Assembly (NCBI GenBank): GCA_049999805.1
Contig: JBNGIO010006255.1
Span: 556,922-620,921 of the forward strand
From: Folioceros fuciformis
Lineage: Eukaryota; Anthocerotophyta; Anthocerotopsida; Anthocerotales
Direction: 5' to 3'
DNA length: 64,000 nt
Below are positions 33,590 to 43,453 of the stretch, piece after piece. The notes under the pieces are model-generated. The model was not told where the DNA came from and made no database searches. It saw nothing but the letters and a program-made list of their open reading frames with translations. The translations under genes were made by a program, and so were the position numbers. Numbering within the stretch: position 1 is the stretch's first letter; each line of letters begins with the position of its first letter.

Positions 33590-36160
33590 AAATCAGTACA
33601 TGCACACAGATAGATTGACTTGCAAGGAAAAAAAGGTTTCTAGAAATGACGGAATCCATGAGGGACGTGGTTCCCTCCTGGCAACCTGGGAAAGCACGAA
33701 ATGGAAGGTTGGCCGAATGCAAGCTCCAGTAGCACAAGGCAAGGAAAGGCAAGGAAAGGTGAGGAAAGGCGAGGAAAGGTGGGACAAGGCGTGGCAGGAA
33801 CGCAGAGCGAGTTGAAGATCGTTCCCAAGTTCCAAGCCACGCAGCCAAGCCCGAGGCGCCGGGACTTGACTGACCCGCCTTTGCTATCTCCGACGAATAC
33901 GCCAAAGCAGATCCGTGCGGAAATGTGGTGCGTGCGGCAGGCCCTGCGCTGCCCTGCCCAGCCTAATGTTGGAGTACTGCGTCGGCAAAGACATGATGCC
34001 ACATGGAGGGAAAAGGGTTGGCACCACTCTGGCAAGCAACGCGGCTCGATTGTGGCTTTGGATGGGGACTTTGGAGGATCCTTGGGCAAAGGGGGCGCCA
34101 CCCTGTTGCAGCATCCTCCATTGTTGACATGGGCCTCTTTTTTTTATGGGAGTGACCGTGGGGGCGCCTGGGCGGACGTACTCAGGACTCGACTTAGGGC
34201 TGGGGATAGGGTTAGGGCTGAGATGGTGAGGGTGATGGCGTTGGCTGGTACCACGTCTGGAGCGGGGGCTGAGGGTTCTAGAAGTGGAGGGGCGTGTACT
34301 ATGTGTGGGTGAGCTCACGGGCGGGCAGGGTGAGGAGCAGGGACAGAGAGGAGACGGGGCGATTCTGCGGCCGCTGAAGCTGCAGCTGCAGTTGCTGATT
34401 GTGTGCAGGAGTAGTGAAGTGGAACTGGATTCCCTGGATTCCCTTCAACAGGGGGTGGAACAGGAGGCGGATATGCTCTGCTTCGGCAGTGTGGGTTAAG
34501 GACAGGGCACACATAGTGGATAGAGATGCGCTGGGAGTGACGCGAGTGGGTGGTCATGGGATGCTCCTTTTGACGCGGCGGCCGCGCAATGGCCGCCCCG
34601 GCGTCTCTGCCGGTGCCGGTGCCGGGTGCGAGCACAGCCTGCGTCGGTCACCGTGTGAAAGAAGACAAGTTGGAAAAGGGGGCGAAGAAGGTGAGAGTGC
34701 CGGGTCGCCAACAGGAGACACGTCCGCTGCTCATGCTGCCAGACTCCAGGGAAGCAGCGGCAGCAGGAAGCGAGAAGAATAATACCTACCGGAACGTGAC
34801 GTCCAGAGTGATGTGAATATCCTTCTCGTCTGGCAACGGTACCCAAAGCGTGGGTGTTATGTGTGTGTGTGGCGGTGTGACCTAATAGTGCTGGCCAGCC
34901 GGATTCTGCCAGCCCGGCAGTGGGCTGTGAGCTCGACGACCGGACCTGGCACGGGGGGTTGTGGGCTTACCTCCCGCCATCGCCATCGCCATCGTCACCG
35001 GTTGCAGCAACCAAGAGTCAGTTTGACGCCAAACGTGCGCACACAGAAGAGCAGCTGGGTTTCTATGCTGCACATTTTTGGAGTCCGAGTCCCAGTCCGA
35101 GTCGGAGTCCTAGTCCCAGTCCGAGTCCGAGTCCATCGCGCGCAACAATGCGGCGGGCAGACTGGGGCACAAGACACGAATCTCGGGCATGAAGCCCAAT
35201 GGAAGCAGACCCGCATCCGGGCATGGGCATGAGCATGAGAGCATGGACCGTGCTGCACAGTTCTGCTCCTGCTGATGCAGTGCTGTTTCCGGCGTGACTC
35301 AGATACAGTAGGAGAGTAGGAGAGTAGTGGAGGAGGAGTGAGTATAAGGAAGCAAAGAGGCAGGTGGTGTAGCGGGCCAGGAGAGGTGGGCACATGTCCT
35401 GCGAGAAAGGGAGGAGCCGGGGTCCGGGCGGCAGCAGCTATTATGGCGGAGTAAAGGCCAGCACAGCAAAGCTTGGATGACAAGCCATGTTTGGCAGCTG
35501 CCAACTGCCAAGAGAATCCGAACCCACAACGCCTGCCCTTCCCTCTGCCCCTCCTCCTACCATGTTCCTTACACTCCACGTACTGTACATGGGTGGAAAC
35601 TCAAGACATAGATAGAGAGAAGGCGCTAGGTGGAGGCCTCTGCGCTACGCGGGGAGCGTAAAGAGGGGAAGGCAGCAAGCAAGCAAGCAAGCAAGGAAAC
35701 AAAGACCAGTTGCCAGGCAACGCTCCTGCTTTGTTTGCTTGCTTCTGCGCTCTCTCTCTCTCTCTCACAGCTCGCTGCGCTGCTCCTTTTTCTCTCTCCT
35801 TTTGACGGGGTGCTGTTCTTGTTCTGTTGCTTCAGTTGTGTCTGTGGCCAGGGCAATTGCAAGGCCGGGCCATCAGTCAATCATTCGTCGGAGATAGATA
35901 GCCTTTCTACTTCCAGTCTATTGCTTCTCCTTCTTCTTCTTCTTCTTCTTCTTCTTCCTCTTCCTCTTCCTCTTCCGTCTTCCTGCACACGCACACGCAC
36001 GCGCACTCACCCTCTTCCTCCGCAACTCTCCCCCCTCTCGCTCCTCCTTTGCTTTCTCTTTTTGCTCGTGAGTCTCCTTCGCCTCCCTTTGGGTTTGAGG
36101 GTGTCTCCCAGTCCTCCCCCCCCAATCTCCCTAGCCCCTGAGTTTGGTGGGCAGTTCGTG
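33590..36160. other. GC-rich upstream and leader region of the second GRAS gene
   Basis: The sequence becomes GC-rich and rich in short repeats: an aaggc/aaggt series at 33735-33782, a hexamer repeat at 35081-35134, and a pyrimidine tract with a (CTT)n core at about 35924-35975. The frame of the GRAS gene stays open back to 35630 without any ATG, so 35630-36160 is best read as 5' leader. A TATAAGG word at 35343 is a possible promoter element but is not supported otherwise. Several ORFs of 100-200 codons on both strands look compositional. Confidence 0.5.
35081..35134. repeat. Hexamer repeat (gagtcc-type), about nine copies
   Basis: Imperfect gagtcc/cagtcc/gagtcg hexamers run in tandem about 1 kb upstream of the GRAS start. 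Simple-sequence repeats of this kind are common in promoters and leaders; no role is shown. Confidence 0.85.
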
Positions 36161-39091
36161 ATGCCACTTGCGTGCGTCGCGGATCCCGCCCCACTGCATC
36201 TGCGAGATCGCATCATGTGCGGCACGACAGCAGCCCTCAATTCCCTGCCCCGATCGGAGTCCTTCCGGCTGGAGGTGCGGCCGGCGCAGTCGCTCACCAC
36301 CACGGCCACCAGCTCCTGCACGCTCACAGATTCCGACAGCGGGGACAGGGAACGTGACGACGGCGGGGGCATGGAGGCGGACTATCCCCGGGTGGCGGCG
36401 GGCAGGGGAAAAAGCCACGCCTCCACCTCCACGCGCAGCCGTCGGCACAACAGCAGGACCAGTGGTGGCGGCGGTGGCGGGGGAGCAGGAAGCAATTCCC
36501 CTCCTTTGTCCTCGGAGGCGCACGTGGGGGAGTCCATGAGCGGCACGGAGGGCGGCCTGGCCAGTCGATCCAGCAGTGAGAGCATTGTGCACCAGAGCTC
36601 GCAGCCGGGAGACCGCTTTGTGGTGGCAACCACGGCCAGCACAAGCACTGGGAACTCCTTCAAGGTTGCCGCGCCACAGGCCTGGAACGCGCTGGCGGAC
36701 TCAGTGCATCGCGCGGTGGCCTCCAATCGGGCGTGGGCCTCGGATTGGCGGGACTCGCACCCGCCTCTCCCCTTCGGCAACAAGCCCAGAGAGCACAAGG
36801 CTATCAGGCTGGGCAGCCACAAATCCGCCTTCAACACCGTTCCGGCTTCTGCTAACAAGGCGGCCGTCAGCTTCACCTTCAGCGGCTGTGCCAGCGCAAG
36901 CGCCAGCGCCAGCGCAAGCGAGGATGCCAATTGCGGCTCGCAATTGCAGGACGCCGGTGAGCACGACCAGGATCAAGCCTGCTCCGTTGTGGGCAGTCCG
37001 GAACATCCAGCAGCCGTAGCACCTGTTCCTGCACCCGTGCCAGCCTCTGCCTTCCCCCCCAAGAAACGCCCTTTCCTCGCCACAGTGTCCAGCGTGAGCG
37101 TCACTGCGGACGAGGACCAAGCCGATCTCGCAGGAGACGCCCTCAGCCTCAGCCCTCCCCGACAACAACAACAACAACAAGACGCTGAAGACGACGAAGA
37201 AGAAGAAGGTGATGAGCAGTGCTCTCCCAAGCCCGCCAAGTCTGCCCGGCTCTCCCCCAAATCTACCCAGGACTCCCTGTCCCGCAAATCTGTCAACATT
37301 TTTGTGGATCTCAACGTGAGCAGCCACGAGCTGGTGCCCATCAACAACCACATTGAGGTGTGCAAGCGGGTAGCATCCGGGCTGCCCCGGAAGGGCCAGC
37401 AGCAGCAGCAATCGGGGAGCCAGGAAGCCGCGAGCTCGTCAGGGGGATGGACTGCTCCAGGACCTCCGGTGCTAGGTTTGAGCCTGGCGTGGGACCACAG
37501 CGGGCTCTGCAACACGCCGTGCACGAGCGAGGGGCATCCCGCTCCGAGGGAGGATCCGGAGCTGGCGTCCATCACGCAAGCTGGGGTGGCCATCGCCAGC
37601 CCAGCCAGGAGCAAGAGCGTGTTCCACACTCGGACCCGGGATGCGCACGTCTCCAGCTCGCAGGTGAGCAACTCTACCGTGCACGACAGCCTGGATGATG
37701 GGCGGCAGGCGTGGGACGCGCCGAGGCCGCTGGGGGGAGGCACCATCACCCGGGAGCTGCACCGGGCGCAGGCGCAGCACCTGGCGGCCGCCTTCCAGGC
37801 TCGGGTCACCCGGGGCCAATCGGAGGAGGTGGTGAAGAAATCGGAGCACGCCAGGCTGAAGCTCAGCCTGCAATCCACAGCAGCTTTGTTCGAGAATCCG
37901 CCGGCGGGGATGGAGGCGCAGGGACTGAGCTTGGTGCACCTGCTGCTGCAGTGCGCGGATGCTGCGGCCAAGGACGATTCGTCCCTGGCAGCTGACATCC
38001 TGGGCCAGCTCTACCAGGGCGCGTCCCTGTACGGGGACTCCATGCAGAGGATCGCTGCCTACTTCGCGGAAGGCCTGGCGGCCAGGGTGGTGGGGAAGGC
38101 GTCCCCGGTGTACGCCACCCTGATGCACCAACCGTCTGTGCGGGAGAGTCTTCTGGCCTTCACTGCGCTGTACAAGGTGTCGCCATACTTCCAGTTCGCG
38201 CACTTCACAGCCAACCAGGCCATCCTGGAGGCCATGGTCGGGGAGGAGTTGGTGCACGTGGTGGACCTGGACATCATGCAGGGATTCCAGTGGCCGTCTC
38301 TGATCCAGTCCCTGGCCACACGCCCGGGAGGACCTCCGAGGCTGCTGAGGATTACGGGTGTTGGGGAGGAAGGGATTCTTAGAGACACGGGTCAGAGGTT
38401 AGTCAGCTTTGCTGCCTCCTTCGACATGGCGTTCGAATTCGACGCTGTGGCAAGGGACTTGGAGCATGTCACGGCCAACTGCATCCGTCCCAGGCCGGGG
38501 GAAGCCATTGCCGTCAACTGCGTGTTCAAGCTCCACACCCTTCTGTACCAGCCCGATGAGGAAGGCCATTCCAACAAATCGCCCAGCAGATCCGACGGGC
38601 AATACCAGCCGGCCAGGCTGCAGGGCTTTTTGCGCAGCACCGTGGCTCGGCTGGGGCCCAGGGTGGTGACACTGGTGGAGCAGGAGGCGAGCCACAATGC
38701 GCCCACCTTCCTGGCGCGGTTCGTGGAGGCTCTGCACTACTACGCGGCCATATTCGATTCCCTGGACGCGTCGTTGCCGCAGCAGAGCGAGGACAGGGTG
38801 AAGATCGAGCAGGTGCATTTTGCCACCCAGATCAAGAACATCGTGGCGTGCGAAGGGGCGGAGCGGGTGGCCAGGCACGAGACCGCGCAGGTGTGGCAGC
38901 AGAGGATGAAGGCAGCGGGATTTGTGCAGCTGCCTTTGAGTTCTCACAATGTTACGCAGGCCAAGTTGTTGCTTCAACTGTGTCCTTGTGAAGGATACAA
39001 GATGGCGGAGGAGGCTGGCTTGGTTTCCTTGGCATGGCAGGATAGGCAACTGCTCACTGCTTCAGCCTGGGCCTGTCGGGGGCGCACGTAG
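36161..39091 (+). CDS. GRAS-domain transcriptional regulator, long N-terminus, intronless
   Basis: A single exon of about 976 residues. The first in-frame ATG is at 36161 (MPLACVADPAP) and a second is at 36215 (MCGTTAALN); the frame is open further upstream but lacks an ATG. The first ~580 residues are low complexity: glycine runs near 105, Ser/Ala stretches near 245, a short Gln run and an acidic cluster (DDEEEEGDEQ) near 335-350, and a basic KKRPF near 305. The GRAS domain starts at about 588 (LVHLLLQCADAAAKDD). The VHIID box near 698 reads VHVVDLDIMQGFQWPSLIQS. The PFYRE-type block is RFVEALHYYAAIFDSL, followed by NIVACEGAERVARHE, and the SAW end is LAWQDRQLLTASAW. All core motifs are present, so the domain looks functional. 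No DELLA motif exists. By eye it belongs near SCR/LAS/SCL proteins. It is a different and more conventional gene than the GRAS copy at 6.2-8.3 kb. Confidence 0.93.
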   Translation: MPLACVADPAPLHLRDRIMCGTTAALNSLPRSESFRLEVRPAQSLTTTATSSCTLTDSDSGDRERDDGGGMEADYPRVAAGRGKSHASTSTRSRRHNSRTSGGGGGGGAGSNSPPLSSEAHVGESMSGTEGGLASRSSSESIVHQSSQPGDRFVVATTASTSTGNSFKVAAPQAWNALADSVHRAVASNRAWASDWRDSHPPLPFGNKPREHKAIRLGSHKSAFNTVPASANKAAVSFTFSGCASASASASASEDANCGSQLQDAGEHDQDQACSVVGSPEHPAAVAPVPAPVPASAFPPKKRPFLATVSSVSVTADEDQADLAGDALSLSPPRQQQQQQDAEDDEEEEGDEQCSPKPAKSARLSPKSTQDSLSRKSVNIFVDLNVSSHELVPINNHIEVCKRVASGLPRKGQQQQQSGSQEAASSSGGWTAPGPPVLGLSLAWDHSGLCNTPCTSEGHPAPREDPELASITQAGVAIASPARSKSVFHTRTRDAHVSSSQVSNSTVHDSLDDGRQAWDAPRPLGGGTITRELHRAQAQHLAAAFQARVTRGQSEEVVKKSEHARLKLSLQSTAALFENPPAGMEAQGLSLVHLLLQCADAAAKDDSSLAADILGQLYQGASLYGDSMQRIAAYFAEGLAARVVGKASPVYATLMHQPSVRESLLAFTALYKVSPYFQFAHFTANQAILEAMVGEELVHVVDLDIMQGFQWPSLIQSLATRPGGPPRLLRITGVGEEGILRDTGQRLVSFAASFDMAFEFDAVARDLEHVTANCIRPRPGEAIAVNCVFKLHTLLYQPDEEGHSNKSPSRSDGQYQPARLQGFLRSTVARLGPRVVTLVEQEASHNAPTFLARFVEALHYYAAIFDSLDASLPQQSEDRVKIEQVHFATQIKNIVACEGAERVARHETAQVWQQRMKAAGFVQLPLSSHNVTQAKLLLQLCPCEGYKMAEEAGLVSLAWQDRQLLTASAWACRGRT

Positions 39092-39841
39092 CTTTGGCTC
39101 CGGGTGCTGCCAGCACCACAATTTTGCTTATCAGCAGGCAGGCAGGCAATGGCTATGTAGACAGTAGACGGTAGGGCGAATTCCTGGGCACTTCTGAGCA
39201 AAATTGTCGGTTGCTGGTCTGCACCTCTGTGTACAGGATGGGCAGTCCTTCCTATGTAACATTTCACAACATTTTTATTTGAATGCCATGTGCTCAAATT
39301 GGGAATGTCACAGATTCCTGGCTCGGCTCGGCACGGCTCGCCTCCTGCTTGGATAAACAATGCTTGCTGCAATGCAAATACAATGGCCTCAAGCAGCTGC
39401 TGTCCTTGCATTGTGGCAAGCGGGCACGAAGCGGCACTAGACTTGACTGTAGAGGGTACACTGCCCCTGACCCTCACACTGTCGGTATTATCCACCATGC
39501 GCACTGTGCTGTGATCACAAGGATTCCTAAGCGTACCACGTTGTGGCAATATCCAGTGTCTGGGGTTCACCGCCGGATTCCTCCAGCAATATATATTCCA
39601 TGTTCTTCACTCTGCCAAAAAGATTCTTCATTTTCAACGCTGTTTCGATTAGGGTGGTGCGGTGATTGATTCTTCACTCTCCTAGTGCAAGATCCAAAAA
39701 CCGCCTTGCCAGATGAACAAGGTCAAAGTACATATTCCAGTAGCTTGGTAAATCTGGTCGCTTCTCTGAAATTTCCCACAGGTTCCACAGAACGCGTTAC
39801 ATGTGGTTGTCCACCGCCCTTGTTTTTTTGTTAGGACTGAC
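39092..39841. other. Region between the GRAS gene and the SDR gene
   Basis: It should contain the 3' untranslated regions of two convergent genes: GRAS (plus) and SDR (minus). Part of 39680-39841 could be a last SDR exon, which I could not fix. No other gene is seen. Confidence 0.5.
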
Positions 39842-41185
39842 CTAGGTAGGGGCAGACGACAGACGCACCAACACCAAACTTCTGTGCACCACGGGGCTGC
39901 CGAATCCGGTGATATCAATCAGACAACCGGCAGCGGACCAGTGCATACCTTGTCCTGCCGTGATGTCGGTTTGTGTGTAGCCAGGGCAGAAGCTGTTCAC
40001 AAAGATCCTTGCCCCAGCCGGCCTGTCAGCCAGGTCCCTGGCCAGCATCCTCGTATACGCGTTGACAAAGGCTTTAGAAACAGAGTAATGAGGGTACATC
40101 GTGGCCCATGTATCACTCTTGCGCTGCTTTGCATCGATGTAGAATTTTTTCATGACTTCTTCCATCTTCTTCTCCGATAGGGTCTCAATTCTATCCCAGG
40201 TCAGCCTCGCACTTGCTTTGATGACATTCTGCTTTCATCAGCAAAAAACAAAACGAAACCTATCGGGTCGTGATCCAACAAAAGTACTTTCACACAGGGG
40301 CCACCCGGTACAACAAAATGAAGAACCGGGGCCACGAGTACCGAAGAGCCACAACTTACAGAGAACTGCCCAAGCCTGGAACTGACGTTGACAATCCGAG
40401 CACCGGACTTGGAGGGTCGCAGAAGAGGCAGAATAGCTTCTGTCACATTCTTCACACCATAGTAGTTCGTTTGCATGACCTTTCGTGCATTATCCAAATC
40501 TGGTGAGTCCGGTGCACCGAAGATCGATGCATTGTTCACCTGCCAGTAACATACATTGCACTAACAATCAAAGGGCCTCCTTAACTCATCGTACGAGCTC
40601 TAGGACTCTTTCTCAGAAAAGGCTAGGACCCCGGTGCAGACGAAACCCTTAAACAGCCTACTCAACAGACGTGATAGCACCTTTCAGCGAAGTGTCATGT
40701 GCAGAAGGCTTGATTACCTCAGATACATGCGTGATCGTTCTGGTACAGCAACACAGGACTCGAGATATGAGCAAGACCCTTTACTGCTCACGCAGATGAT
40801 GAAACCAGAACGTTGCTTAAATCTCACCAGGATGTCAATGCCACCAAATTGCTCCCTCAGCCAGTCAGCAAACTGCCGGACGGACTCCAGATTAGACACA
40901 TCCAGTTGGCGGTACATCACCAGCAACCCCGCTTCCCGCAGTCTGTCCACGGCGGCCTCACCACGATCCACATCCCGACACGTCATTACGGTTGTGATAC
41001 CCAGTTTGGCAAGCTGCCTCACAATCTCAAACCCGATGCCCTTGTTGCTACCTGTGACCACGGCCACGGTATCCTCGGACCACCACCTACAAGAACCAAC
41101 CAAGCCTCAAAATCATTCCCCTGCAAGCCACAGTTTCAATGCTACATCAGCGTCAAGTAGATCACCTTCTCGTAGTAGCCGCCAT
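39842..41185 (-). CDS. Short-chain dehydrogenase/reductase (carbonyl-reductase-like), multi-exon
   Basis: A classical SDR of the plant carbonyl reductase/menthone-reductase-like group, expected to use NADP(H) in the cytosol. Exon 1 is tiny (41185-41166, MAATTRR). The next exons are 41086-40828, 40539-40360 and 40228-39949, all with gt/ag borders and consistent phases. The joined protein shows the Rossmann motif TGSNKGIG at residues 17-24, NNAS near 95-98, NVSS near 145-148 (catalytic Ser), and YSVSK at 201-205 (catalytic Tyr and Lys). After CPGYTQTDITAGQ the family normally ends with a TPEEGA...LALLP segment. Here the last exon is unclear: reading on gives a stop at 39842, while alternative splicing could run to about 39680 without a convincing family match. 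The C-terminus may therefore be mis-modelled or degenerate. The substrate cannot be predicted. Confidence 0.85.
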
Positions 41186-42299
41186 GAAGTGATGGACAGG
41201 AACCGAGCCCGCACAAATTGCATGACCAAGGAAGTCGGTACTTCGGAATACCGGCACCAAGGGAGCAGACACGAATGCCTCACTTCTCTACATGTAGGTT
41301 ACGTTTAATTTGTCACTTCGATTTTCGTTACCACATATGCTGCTGCCACTCCTTTCTGGCAAGATAAATAATAACATCATCCCCGTGTGAAAGCGAACCT
41401 ATGCCTATGTATCTATATGACGCCCATGTCTTAACGCTGGCTTTTGTACTTACTTAGCAAAATCCCCTATCAACTCACTACCTAATTAATATAGGTGACA
41501 AGGTCATGACAAAAATGGCAACCCATCCAGCACGGCCTAAATGTTGCCACTTGAGGAGCAGCTTTAGGAAGCACAGGATCGCTCGGGCAAGCCAGGAAAC
41601 AAGCACAGGTCAAGTGTCAGCTACAAACATTGGGAAGCGAGCTTGAGTGTCGCTACACAGGTGTCTACCAGTCCACCTCAGTCTGCTCATGGCAAGATTT
41701 CAAAACATCTGCAACGACTGGCCATCTATGTCCGCATCGCTGCAACCAGCCAATCATTCGGGCTTCTTGTGTTACACTTGAGCCAGCTTTTGCCACTGGA
41801 GTTGAGCTTGTGTCCAAAGATGATCCTTCGATGACATTTTGGCGTCGGGCTGGCTGGTCATGCCCCAGTTACAAAGTTCCATCTCCTCGTGACCTCCTGC
41901 TGCTCCATATTCAAAGCTTGCACTTTCAAATACCTTCTTCATTGCACCTTGGATGTCTTCTGCCCCCCACTCTTCGCCTTTTCAGTTCCTGAGAAATTTA
42001 AACTCGAGTCATGCTGACAGGACTACCAGTAGTACAAGACATGGATGCTACAGCAAGACGGGAAAGAACCCGACGGACCTCTGGCACGCACACACCTGAT
42101 GCGAGAGGGGCCCCAATCCACAGATCTCCGCCTGCAAATGATTCTGCAAACCCTCGATCACTCTGCCAACATCTGTAAAGCACGGCACATCAATTGCAAT
42201 GAGACGTTGTTCCACAGCTACAACGTGTAGCGTGACATGCATTATCACTACATCCTGGATGGAGTTTGAGCACGTGGAGATGTAATTGAGCCAGTTCTG
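41186..42299. other. Intergenic stretch, no clear gene
   Basis: Contains the putative promoter of the SDR gene. Open frames at 41996-42299 on the minus strand could be further exons of the unrecognised gene at 42300-42735, but no family match supports this. Confidence 0.35.
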
Positions 42300-42735
42300 C
42301 ATAGTAGCTGACCAACGCTGCAGGTCCTGGATTGTTTCCTCAACGATTATCACTGGAGAAGACACGAGTACTTTACTAAACAATTTCCTCCGCAGATGTG
42401 CAACAGGCTGGGGCCTATGGAACGCAACAGCAAGCTTGGGGAAGATCCAGATACGAGCACATAGCCACACAAAGTAAGGATCGGTGAGAACAGGAAGAAA
42501 CTCTACCCTTACGCTGCTGCAAACAAGGACAGTGCATAGTCCTTTGCACTCGCCATTCCTTCATGTCTGGCTGAGGCTGCGTCTGCCAGCTCCAATCGAA
42601 GGTTCTCCAGCCCGACATGCTCAGGTGTGCCCTTGAACAAGGTGCTGCTGGATCTGACTAGCCCTTGTTCAGGTGTGTGGAACTGTTCGTTGTTGCCAGC
42701 TTCAAGGGAACCAGGATCATCCAACACTAGTCTCT
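42300..42735 (-). CDS. Unrecognised gene fragment, at least two exons
   Basis: I do not recognise this protein. On the minus strand an open segment from about 42734 to 42513 (VRSSSTLFKGTPEHVG, LRLELADAASARHEGM, AKDYALSLFAA) ends at a good donor (gtaagg). A gt/ag intron of 98 bp (42415-42512) would join it in phase to APQPVAHLRRKLFSKVLV, then a segment with TIQDLQRWSATMQNWLNYIS that runs to about 42300. The intron length fits the neighbouring VPS53 gene, and the joined reading is free of stops. The segment is leucine-rich with heptad-like spacing and may be helical. A stop precedes 42735, so an upstream exon must exist. The ends are not defined. Confidence 0.35.
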
Positions 42736-43453
42736 ACCTTCCTTCCACTAGCATCATGGAAGGATTCCTAACCTAATCAGACAGTTGGTCTTAAGCTATG
42801 TATTCTTAAATGTAATTAATGAAACTAATTTTATTATTAATTTTAGTATTGACAAAAGTATTCAGAGTTATACATTGGTGTGGAATTATAATGACAAAAG
42901 GTGATTGGCTACAAACATTCGTAGAAATACGTATGTACGTTGCGCACAGTATGTATGTAGTGTATGCAAAACCTCTGTACAGTTGATGTATGTCGCCAGC
43001 CAGATTGCGCTTCCTCCTCTCACGAGATTCTTGGGCTAATCCGAGAGCAGGGATCGGACTCGTTGGAGCCTCAGCCGGAGTTTGTCGACTGCATTCCAGC
43101 AGTTTCAACTGTAGCCTTGACCGCAGCCAGTCGAGAGCTGGAGTTTCCACACCAGATCTGTGTCTACAGCGGGAATTAGCTGCGGATCATGCCTTCTCGT
43201 AGGCTGGTAGGGAAATTTGAGCTCTTCAGCTTCAGTTCGCATTACTTCATTGTAACAGTCATTGGTAAATTGTCAGATGCATTTTCCGAACAGCAGGCGA
43301 GAGCCGAGGAGTTACTTGAGACAGTCAGATCTCGCTAGTTTTGTGGGAGCGTCATCGAGCACTGTGCAGCTCGAGTTTGTCAAGTTGCGCTTTTGAGCTT
43401 TTGGATAGGGCTGTTTTGCAGCAATCTGTATCGGAAATTTTGTCTCTGACAGC
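42736..43453. other. Upstream region of VPS53
   Basis: Contains the presumed promoter and 5' untranslated region of VPS53, and on the other strand possible upstream sequence of the unrecognised gene. An AT-rich patch lies at 42790-42900. No element can be named. Confidence 0.4.

Noticed and set aside
34995-35579. 194-codon minus-strand frame and overlapping frames upstream of the second GRAS gene
   Set aside because: Driven by hexamer and simple repeats; no domain, no consistent start.
36973-37998. 341-codon minus-strand open frame
   Set aside because: Complementary-strand shadow of the long low-complexity N-terminus of the second GRAS gene.
36161-39091. DELLA protein
   Set aside because: The C-terminal half has DELLA-like wording (NIVACEG, RHE), but no DELLA or TVHYNP-type motif exists in the N-terminus.
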